The translations under genes and the position numbers were made by a program. DNA of 49,500 bases from an uncultured Muribaculaceae bacterium (lineage in GTDB: Bacteria; Bacteroidota; Bacteroidia; Bacteroidales; Muribaculaceae): positions 1 to 49,500 of the forward strand of contig CAJTOB010000015.1 of assembly GCA_910578035.1 (NCBI GenBank), read 5' to 3'. Within the stretch, counting starts at the first letter, position 1. Each line of letters starts with the position of its first letter. Of the stretch, positions 1 to 6,091 are shown in pieces. Below the pieces are notes generated by a model. It was not told the DNA's origin. It was given only the letters and a program-made list of their open reading frames with translations, and did not search any database.

Positions 1-67
1 TTAACACTTCTAATTGCCCAATTTAACATATGCACCGTGCTTTCGGCTTGAGCCAAAATAACCGCAT

Positions 68-88
68 AAAAAAAGCCCCTTGCGGGGC
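68..88 (-). terminator. intrinsic terminator of the small RNA
   Basis: On the minus strand, GCCCC (88-84) and GGGGC (79-75) form a five-pair GC stem around a GCAA loop, followed directly by a run of seven U (74-68). There is no U run in the plus direction, so the terminator acts leftwards. Confidence 0.75.
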
Positions 89-160
89 AGGTATAAAAAA
101 AATTACCCGTCATCACGACGAATAATCTTTTCACCTTAAATCTAATACCATGAAAAACTG
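68..160 (-). ncRNA. small structured RNA or leader RNA
   Basis: A transcription unit can be read on the minus strand. A promoter-like TACCTTTG (171-164) is followed after a few bases by about 90 nt ending in a terminator. Three helices are visible. Bases 145-149 pair with 90-94 (GGUAU/AUACC). A 10-bp stem forms between 117-126 and 102-111 around a 5-nt loop, with two G-U pairs. The terminator hairpin lies at 75-88. A six-codon frame (ATG at 151, M-V-L-D-L-R, stop at 131) precedes the long stem. The unit could be a free small RNA; as I recall, the Rfam Bacteroidales-1 motif is also bounded by a Bacteroidetes promoter and a terminator, but I cannot confirm a match. It could also be an attenuating leader of a minus-strand gene lying left of the window. 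Nothing else is evident in 1-380. Confidence 0.6.
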
Positions 161-163
161 ATG

Positions 164-191
164 CAAAGGTATAAAGAATTATGTTATACAA
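164..191 (-). promoter_or_regulatory. Bacteroidetes-type promoter for the small RNA
   Basis: The minus strand reads TACCTTTG at 171-164, a perfect TAnnTTTG -7 box, with TTG at 191-189 as a weak -33 element. The 17-base spacer is slightly short for the phylum. The predicted start is near 160. Confidence 0.55.
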
Positions 192-357
192 CATGTTTTC
201 GCAAGAAAAAATGCTTGACTTTAACTTGATTTAACAAATTTGGCTCTAATGTTAATAATGTTAGAGGAAAATTAACATAAAAAGTGCTTTGAAGCGGTTT
301 TTACGCTCCACGCAGTAGTGTTGATTTTGTAATATGAAAATTACTCATTTTAGGGTA

Positions 358-389
358 TTGCGGCAGAAAAGGGAAATTTTGTAATTTTG
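358..389 (+). promoter_or_regulatory. promoter of the hemerythrin-LuxR gene
   Basis: TAATTTTG at 382-389 matches TAnnTTTG. TTG at 358-360 is a weak upstream element, 21 bases away. Transcription would begin near 393-395, leaving only a few bases before the ATG at 401 and about 20 before the ATG at 416. Confidence 0.5.
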
Positions 390-400
390 CGCGAATAAAT

Positions 401-1345
401 ATGGATAAGAGCCGAATGACAGACAATTCCTTTGAAAGAACAGACTCACTTCGCGAACTTATACGCAACAGTCCTTCCTTGTTGATGCTTATTCGCCGAT
501 TTGGCATATCGCTCGGATTTGGCAATGGGTCGGTCGCCGAAATATGTGCCCGTGAGGGCATCGATACAGATACCTTCCTTGCGGTAGCCAATTTTATTGA
601 AAACCGGGCGTGGCGTCATTTCAATATAGACCTTGCAACGCTGATGGTGTATCTGAAAAATGCCCACAGCTATTTTCTCGATTTCGCACTGCCTTCGATT
701 CGACGCAAACTTATAGAGGCACTCCCCATGACAGAGCAGAACTCGGTGGCGATGCTGCTTCTGCGCTACTTCGACGACTACTCCGAGGAAGTGCGCCTGC
801 ATATGGAATATGAAAACCACCATGTATTTCCTTATATCAAGAGTCTGCTCGACGGCGTTGACAGCGGCCGCTTCGGAATCGCCGAGTTTGAGGCGCGCCA
901 TCATTCAATCACCCCGAAACTCAACGAGCTAAAAGAAATTTTTATATGTCATTATAAGGGTGAGGGAAACGGCGACCTGCTAAATTCTGCTCTATACGAC
1001 ATCATCGGCACGGAGCATGAACTCCGCGACCACTGCGCCATAGAAGACCGCATACTCGTGCCGGCGGCGCAGAGCCTTGAACCCAAGGCGGTTGCCAAGC
1101 CGGCGGCTGAAGATAGCACCGAGGTTTCGCAGGAGCTTACGGCCCGAGAACGCGAGATTGTGCGCTGCATAGCCCGCGGACTATCCACCAAGGAGATCGC
1201 CAACGAGCTCTTCCTGTCTACACACACCGTGACAACCCATCGCCGCAACATCTGCGCCAAACTCGACATACACTCCGCGCCTGCACTCACCGTCTACGCC
1301 ATAATCCACAAACTCGTAGACATCTCCGAAATCAAAGTCCAGTAA
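401..1345 (+). CDS. hemerythrin-domain LuxR-family transcriptional regulator
   Basis: A 314-residue cytoplasmic regulator. Residues about 15-65 resemble the N-terminal helical domain of ScdA/RIC proteins but lack its Cys pair. Residues about 80-225 look like a hemerythrin four-helix fold, with candidate di-iron ligands His89, His134 with Glu138 (HxxxE), His167/168, His206 and His211 with Glu215. Residues about 245-305 form a LuxR/GerE helix-turn-helix (LTAREREIV, LSTKEIANELFLS, VTTHRRNI). RIC/hemerythrin domains are known to sense or handle oxygen, NO or iron. The inference is that iron or gas binding here gates DNA binding, perhaps in oxidative or nitrosative stress. The ATG at 416 (MTDNS) is an alternative start that suits the promoter better. 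The gene stands alone; its target is unknown. Confidence 0.8.
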   Translation: MDKSRMTDNSFERTDSLRELIRNSPSLLMLIRRFGISLGFGNGSVAEICAREGIDTDTFLAVANFIENRAWRHFNIDLATLMVYLKNAHSYFLDFALPSIRRKLIEALPMTEQNSVAMLLLRYFDDYSEEVRLHMEYENHHVFPYIKSLLDGVDSGRFGIAEFEARHHSITPKLNELKEIFICHYKGEGNGDLLNSALYDIIGTEHELRDHCAIEDRILVPAAQSLEPKAVAKPAAEDSTEVSQELTAREREIVRCIARGLSTKEIANELFLSTHTVTTHRRNICAKLDIHSAPALTVYAIIHKLVDISEIKVQ

Positions 1346-1353
1346 GTCATAAA

Positions 1354-1385
1354 TTTGCGTATTGCAGCATTATTTGCTACCTTTG
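1354..1385 (+). promoter_or_regulatory. promoter of the TIGR04255 cassette
   Basis: TTTG at 1354-1357, a 20-base spacer and TACCTTTG at 1378-1385 match the Bacteroidetes consensus fully. It gives the three-gene cassette its own promoter, with a leader of about 20 bases. Confidence 0.7.
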
Positions 1386-1411
1386 CACGTATAAAATAGC
1401 TGTATACAAGC

Positions 1412-2161
1412 ATGAACCGCGACGAATTTATCAAAAAACACACCGTATTTCCACGATCTTTTCTTAAAGAGGTTGCGGTGATGCTTTCTTATCCCTCTTT
1501 AGAAGGCAAGAAAATGGGTGACGGAATGAATTCGTTTTTAGAGGAGTGCTTTAAGATACAGTCCAATATATCCTCAGACGAATCTTTCGGACCATTTAAA
1601 ATAAACACAAACGAGCAGAGCCTTTCATTCAGTTTTGATTTTGATTCGTGTTCTATTGTTGTTGATGCCTCTAAAGATTATATATCGTTTAATGATTCGA
1701 TTTATCGCAAAACGCGTCCGTTAGCTGAATTTGCCGAAACGGTTGCTCATGGATTTGGAACCCTATCTATGCGTAAGGATAATGTATGGGTGTTTCCTAC
1801 ATCAAATCCGGCGGAAATTGTTCATGAAGGGCTGAAGTTTATTCTTTCTCCCGATATGTTAGAGAAACTGCCTGAAATTTCAACGGTTTCTAATTCTGGC
1901 TCTTGGCGTCTAAGTACTGAGTGTGCTCCAATTTTTAAAGATGAAAATAAAATTGGTGTAAAAGGGCTGATAAGACTGATTCTTGATTATTCCGAGGGCG
2001 ACGGACTTGCATGCCATGTCGTATTTGAGGCAAAGACTATAGATAATGTAGACTATTCTAACTTCAGGGAAAAACTGATTCGCCTCAATGCCGTTTTATA
2101 TAATATGTTTATTCGTTCAGTATCAGACAAGGTGTTGGAACTGATGGCGCAAGACGATTGA
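1412..2161 (+). CDS. TIGR04255 family protein (cassette gene 1)
   Basis: A 249-residue soluble protein without signal peptide or membrane segment. The C-terminal helix, where a short linker leads into LNAVLYNMFIRSVSDKVLELM, and the central beta-rich part recall the sporadically distributed TIGR04255 family, whose function is unknown. The gene is clearly richer in A and T than its neighbours and keeps rare codons such as ATA and AGA, which suggests acquisition. It heads a tight operon: gene 2 starts 2 bases after its stop and gene 3 overlaps gene 2 by one base. TIGR04255 proteins are often found next to small uncharacterised genes, so a defence or regulatory role is possible but unproven. The family assignment comes from recollection of its shape, not from a search. 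Confidence 0.55.
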   Translation: MNRDEFIKKHTVFPRSFLKEVAVMLSYPSLEGKKMGDGMNSFLEECFKIQSNISSDESFGPFKINTNEQSLSFSFDFDSCSIVVDASKDYISFNDSIYRKTRPLAEFAETVAHGFGTLSMRKDNVWVFPTSNPAEIVHEGLKFILSPDMLEKLPEISTVSNSGSWRLSTECAPIFKDENKIGVKGLIRLILDYSEGDGLACHVVFEAKTIDNVDYSNFREKLIRLNAVLYNMFIRSVSDKVLELMAQDD

Positions 2162-2163
2162 TT

Positions 2164-2709
2164 ATGGCAGCTTTATCTTTCAATGAGCCTCATCGAACCA
2201 GGAAGACGCAAACTCATATTTGGAGTTGTGTCACCCTTGCAGTTTTGGCGTGTGGTAATGCTGATGTTCTGGAATGGTATTCTGATGAAAAGACATCTGT
2301 TGCCGAGCAATGTCAACCTGTAAAGCTTGTCAAAAGTATCCCGATAGAGTGTTTGTCGGGTATGAAAAATGAGTTAAAGTATCGTCTCGAATCATTTCGG
2401 AATCTTGAGGCCGGCTGGGATGGATATGATGCACAGCCATTGGAGGCGGCTGTATATGATAATGCCGTAGCTGTGATAGACCTCCTTTCAGAGAGTGTGT
2501 TAGGTGAATGGAAATTATTTCCGTCGGATAACGGAACTGTTATGATGGTGCTGAAAAAACGGGTTGTTGGCACTGTCAATATAGGCTGTTCTACCGTGTC
2601 TTATATAGCGAAGGACGCTAATGGACGCATAATAAAGAGAGACCGTAAAAAATTTGATGCAGCAAGTGTTGCTGAGCTAATGTCAGAAATCGTAGATGCA
2701 TTGAAATAA
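2164..2709 (+). CDS. unknown protein with a GWDGYDA motif (cassette gene 2)
   Basis: A 181-residue protein starting at the ATG at 2164; a TTG two codons upstream overlaps gene 1 and is less likely. A moderately hydrophobic stretch at about residues 20-32 is too short to call a membrane segment. The most recognisable part is at about residues 78-95, where LEAGWDGYDA is followed by a helix, and then FPSDNGTVMM near 120. Small proteins with a GWDGY-like motif recur in bacterial genomes without assigned function. Its stop (TAA 2707-2709) shares its last base with the ATG of gene 3, so the two are probably translationally coupled. I do not recognise a function. Confidence 0.6.
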   Translation: MAALSFNEPHRTRKTQTHIWSCVTLAVLACGNADVLEWYSDEKTSVAEQCQPVKLVKSIPIECLSGMKNELKYRLESFRNLEAGWDGYDAQPLEAAVYDNAVAVIDLLSESVLGEWKLFPSDNGTVMMVLKKRVVGTVNIGCSTVSYIAKDANGRIIKRDRKKFDAASVAELMSEIVDALK

Positions 2710-3158
2710 TGTCAGAACGTTTGCTTTCTACAGTTTCTGTTCCCGATAATGAGAGGATTGCCCGCATAATCCACCAAAGACATGTACAGGACGATATTGT
2801 TTCACCATCGGCATTTTCGTTGCGCGATAGAAAGCCGCCTGAAAATTATATGTCGGTTCATCGGACAGACCTGATATCGCTTACATACGAAATGGCAGCC
2901 AGGGTTATAAGCCGAAAACTTTACAGATATGCCGAGCTGGTGGTTGCAGACGTCCATGCCTGCTGTATAGACAACGCTTTTACCAAAGTTGTGCCCTATC
3001 CTACTGATGGAAATAAGGCACATGCCGGAATCCATGTGATAATCGACGGACGCATCGCCGAGGGAAAGGGAGAGGCATGCAGTTGCGAATTTCTTGAAAT
3101 AGCTTCGCAACTGGCGTTGTGTGCTGTGCCCGTGAAACTGGATGCGGTGGTGCTGTAA
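2709..3158 (+). CDS. unknown small protein (cassette gene 3)
   Basis: A 149-residue cytoplasmic protein. The N-terminal third contains DNERIARIIHQ, then VSPSAFSLRDR and YMSVHRTDL, a pattern that looks like a conserved ligand- or partner-binding surface. Two Cys (ACCID) lie in the middle and two more (EACSCEF) near the end. There is no signal peptide. The start is fixed by the one-base overlap with gene 2. With genes 1 and 2 it makes a compact unit of proteins of unknown function under one promoter. The next gene, 110 bases on, has its own promoter, so the operon probably ends here. Confidence 0.6.
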   Translation: MSERLLSTVSVPDNERIARIIHQRHVQDDIVSPSAFSLRDRKPPENYMSVHRTDLISLTYEMAARVISRKLYRYAELVVADVHACCIDNAFTKVVPYPTDGNKAHAGIHVIIDGRIAEGKGEACSCEFLEIASQLALCAVPVKLDAVVL

Positions 3159-3183
3159 GTTTTCGGAGACGCCCTCTTATTTT

Positions 3184-3215
3184 TTTGTAAGATTCGGGGA
3201 TTGTTTTTATCTTTG
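3184..3215 (+). promoter_or_regulatory. promoter of the Na/Pi symporter gene
   Basis: TTTG at 3184-3187, a 20-base spacer and TATCTTTG at 3208-3215 fit the consensus. The leader to the ATG at 3269 is about 50 bases. Confidence 0.7.
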
Positions 3216-3268
3216 CGAAGCGAAGCCGGCATGATGTCCGGGTTTCATATACACCGCTTAACAAAACG

Positions 3269-5089
3269 ATGGATTATAGTATTTTAGACTTTCTGAGCCT
3301 TCTCGGAGCCGTAGGATTGTTCCTTTATGGCATGAAGGTGATGAGCGAAGGATTACAGAAGGCCGCCGGCGACCGTCTGCGCAACATTTTATCGGCCATG
3401 ACCCGCAACCGTTTCGCGGGGCTTTTTACCGGCATAATAATTACGGCACTTATACAGAGTTCGTCGGCATCGACGGTGATGGTTGTGAGTTTCGTCAACG
3501 CAGGCCTGATGAGCCTCGGCCAGTCGATGGCCGTGATTATGGGTGCAAACGTGGGTACTACGTTCACAGCCTGGATTATAGCGCTTTTTGGATTTAAGGT
3601 AAATATATCGGCGTTCATGCTGCCTCTGATAGGCCTGGGCGTCGTTCTTTTATTTATGAACAAGAGCAAGACCAAGTCTATAGGCGAGTTGCTTGTCGGC
3701 TTCGCTTTCCTTTTCATGGGTCTTGACCTTATCAGCGATTTTGTGCCCGACCTTCAGAACAACCCCGAAATGTTCGCCAGTCTGCGCGAATATTCATCGC
3801 TGGGGTTGAGGTCGATACTCATTTTTGCTCTTGTCGGCCTTGTAGTGACGATGGTGATACAGTCGTCGGCTGCTACATTTGCCATCACCCTTATCATGTG
3901 CAGCAAGGGCTGGATTACCTTCGACCTTGCCTGCGCTCTGGTGCTTGGCAGCAATATCGGAACGACCATCACCCCAATCCTTGCCTCGCTCAGCGGCAAT
4001 GTGGCGGCCAAGCGTGCCTCTATGGGGCATCTTCTGTTCAATCTTCTCGGCACTCTGTGGTGCCTGTGTGTGTTTGTGCCTTTTGCCAATATGAACGCAT
4101 GGCTCACCGAGGCTATCGGCCAGGGCGACCCCAACGCGCTCTACCACTATGTGACCGAGATAGAAGCTACCCAACCTGAAATTTACAATCATCTGTTCGA
4201 CAACTCGCTGCCGTCGGGCCACGAAGTGCTGCGCAATATCGCGGCGATGCAGATGAGCGTGTCGTTCGGCCTGTCGATTTTCCACACTACATTCAATCTT
4301 GTCAATGTAGTAATCATGATATGGCTTACGGGGCTGTATGTGAAGATTGTGGAGTGGGTGGTGCCGTCGAAACACCGCGACGACGAGGAGTTTACTCTCA
4401 AGTTTATCTCCGGCGGTCTGCTCAATGCTTCCGAACTCAATATCGCCCAGGCAGAGAAAGAAATCGGCGTGTATGCCGAGCGCGTCGGGCGTATGATAGA
4501 TATGGCTCAGAATCTGATTCATACCAAGGAAAAGAGCGAGGATTTCAACCAGCTTTTCTCGCGGCTTGAGAAGTATGAGGATATCTCAGACCGCATGGAA
4601 CTTGAGATAGCGCATTATCTCAACCGATGCGCCGAAGGCCGTCTGTCGAACGAGGGCAAGCTCCGCATTGCTGCCATGCTCAATATTATCAGCGAAATTG
4701 AGAGCATTGCCGACAGCTGCATGGGTGTAGGCAAGATTCTGAGCCGCAAGATTCAGGCCGGCGTGGATTTCAATGAGGAAATATACAAGAATATAGACTC
4801 GATGTATGTATATGTGCGCGAGGCGATGAACATGATGATTCGTCAGCTGAACGATATCGAGAATGTGAACCAGAAGTCTCTGATAGAGTCGTACAACAAG
4901 GAGCGCGAAATCAATAACTATCGCAATACACTCCGCGGCGCCAATGTCGGTAATATCAACGACAAGCACTATGAATATCAGGCCGGTATCTACTATATGG
5001 ATATTATCGGCGACCTCGAGAAGACCGGCGACTATATCATAAATGTAATAGACACCCTGCGCGAGAATTTCCAGAAACGTCATGCGTGA
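3269..5089 (+). CDS. Na/phosphate cotransporter with PhoU-like C-terminus
   Basis: A 606-residue inner-membrane protein of the NptA/PNaS (type II Na-Pi cotransporter) family, which imports inorganic phosphate with sodium. The N-terminal half has about eight to nine hydrophobic segments and the two inverted QSSS repeats typical of the family: IQSSSASTVM at about residue 63 and IQSSAATFAI at about residue 200. Each is followed by a GANVGTT or GSNIGTT motif. Residues about 390-600 are helical and PhoU-like, with EIAHYL and DLEKTGDYI, as in Bacteroidetes members of about 560-610 residues. The gene is single with its own promoter and a strong hairpin after the stop. Phosphate-limitation control is plausible, but no Pho box was recognised. 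Confidence 0.9.
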   Translation: MDYSILDFLSLLGAVGLFLYGMKVMSEGLQKAAGDRLRNILSAMTRNRFAGLFTGIIITALIQSSSASTVMVVSFVNAGLMSLGQSMAVIMGANVGTTFTAWIIALFGFKVNISAFMLPLIGLGVVLLFMNKSKTKSIGELLVGFAFLFMGLDLISDFVPDLQNNPEMFASLREYSSLGLRSILIFALVGLVVTMVIQSSAATFAITLIMCSKGWITFDLACALVLGSNIGTTITPILASLSGNVAAKRASMGHLLFNLLGTLWCLCVFVPFANMNAWLTEAIGQGDPNALYHYVTEIEATQPEIYNHLFDNSLPSGHEVLRNIAAMQMSVSFGLSIFHTTFNLVNVVIMIWLTGLYVKIVEWVVPSKHRDDEEFTLKFISGGLLNASELNIAQAEKEIGVYAERVGRMIDMAQNLIHTKEKSEDFNQLFSRLEKYEDISDRMELEIAHYLNRCAEGRLSNEGKLRIAAMLNIISEIESIADSCMGVGKILSRKIQAGVDFNEEIYKNIDSMYVYVREAMNMMIRQLNDIENVNQKSLIESYNKEREINNYRNTLRGANVGNINDKHYEYQAGIYYMDIIGDLEKTGDYIINVIDTLRENFQKRHA

Positions 5090-5103
5090 GGGGTAGGAGA
5101 TTA

Positions 5104-5146
5104 GGAGTTAAGGGGGGGCTGGATTTTTGGCGCCCCCCTGAACTCC
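5104..5146 (+). terminator. long hairpin after the symporter gene
   Basis: GGAGTT (5104-5109) pairs with AACTCC (5141-5146) and AGGGGGG (5111-5117) with CCCCCCT (5133-5139), with one mismatch between the two helices. The left arm consists of period-8 units (TAGGAGAT, TAGGAGTT) like those at other gene ends in this window. No U run follows, so it may act as a weak terminator or a 3' stabiliser. Confidence 0.55.
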
Positions 5147-5245
5147 GGCGATGATAATTTTCGGAAACAATAAAGATACAATAGTGTTACTTGTATTGTG
5201 TATTTCGGCGCAAATAGTTTAATTTGCATTCCAAATTTTCAGACT

Positions 5246-5938
5246 ATGCCGTTTACTCCCGCTATGGGTCACATATTGATTGTCGACGACGACCCCAACA
5301 TCTGCGAGTTGCTTCAGGTCAACTTGCAGAGCGAAGGCTATGCCGTAGACGTCAAGACCGTAGCAGAGCAGGTTGACCTCGATTCTCTCCAGACCACCCA
5401 GCTTGTCATTGTCGATGCAATGCACCAGCCATACAGCGGCATGGACCTTATCTACGGCCTCAAGGACAATCCGGCAACCGAGCATGTCGGTATCATTCTG
5501 TATTCTAATATCAAAAGCGAGCGCATTGTCATCGATGCTCTCGACGCCGGTGCCGACGACTATATCGTGAAGCCCTTCTCGCTGCGCGAAATGGTGGCCC
5601 GTGTGAAATCGGTGATGCGACGTCACCGTGTGCCGGCCCGTTCGGCAGCCTTGATTACTTTCGAGGAAATGGAAGTCGACCTTAACTCGCAGACCGCCCG
5701 TATCGGGGGCAAGCCTGTGTCGCTCACCAAGACCGAATTTTCGATTCTCGTGCTGCTGCTCAAGAATGTGAACACATATGTGTCGCGTGTAGAGATACAC
5801 CGCAGTGTGTGGAGCGACGAAACCGCCGGCATCAACGAGCGGATAGTGGATACCAATATTTCCCGCCTGCGCAAGAAACTCGGCGATATCGGCTCACATA
5901 TCACAAACCGCTCCGGCCACGGCTACATGATTAGCTGA
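5246..5938 (+). CDS. OmpR/PhoB-family response regulator
   Basis: A 230-residue two-component response regulator. The receiver domain (residues about 8-125) has the acidic pocket D14-D15-D16, the phospho-acceptor Asp57 in LVIVDAM, the conserved Ser87 and Lys109 in IVKPFS. The winged-helix DNA-binding domain (about 135-228) has KTEFSIL and RIVDTNISRLRKKLG. I prefer the ATG at 5246 because an upstream in-frame ATG (5198) lies in the promoter-like region and adds an unrelated tail; an ATG at 5264 is also possible. No histidine kinase gene is adjacent, so the regulator is an orphan here. It lies next to a phosphate transporter, but a PhoB role is only a guess. Confidence 0.88.
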   Translation: MPFTPAMGHILIVDDDPNICELLQVNLQSEGYAVDVKTVAEQVDLDSLQTTQLVIVDAMHQPYSGMDLIYGLKDNPATEHVGIILYSNIKSERIVIDALDAGADDYIVKPFSLREMVARVKSVMRRHRVPARSAALITFEEMEVDLNSQTARIGGKPVSLTKTEFSILVLLLKNVNTYVSRVEIHRSVWSDETAGINERIVDTNISRLRKKLGDIGSHITNRSGHGYMIS

Positions 5939-6027
5939 GCGCTTTGACATGCCGCCAAGATGGGGTCATTCGCCATTTTTGCGCGTTAAGGTGTGTTAAT
6001 GCAGCTGCCGGTGTCGGAACAACCTCT

Positions 6028-6035
6028 TATTTTTG
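6028..6035 (+). promoter_or_regulatory. -7 box of the PI-PLC-domain gene
   Basis: TATTTTTG at 6028-6035 matches TAnnTTTG. No convincing -33 TTTG lies at the right distance. The leader to the ATG at 6092 would be about 50 bases. Confidence 0.5.
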
Positions 6036-6091
6036 CGCGGCCGATTTCCAGGCTTTCCTATGATTATCTATTACCTACATAAACACAACCT

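Noticed and set aside
2158..2163. TTG start of cassette gene 2 at 2158
   Set aside because: An ATG two codons downstream is a better initiator, and the TTG lies inside the end of gene 1.
5198..5245. Upstream ATG of the response regulator at 5198
   Set aside because: It lies in the promoter-like region and adds 16 residues not found in the family; the ATG at 5246 precedes the receiver domain directly.
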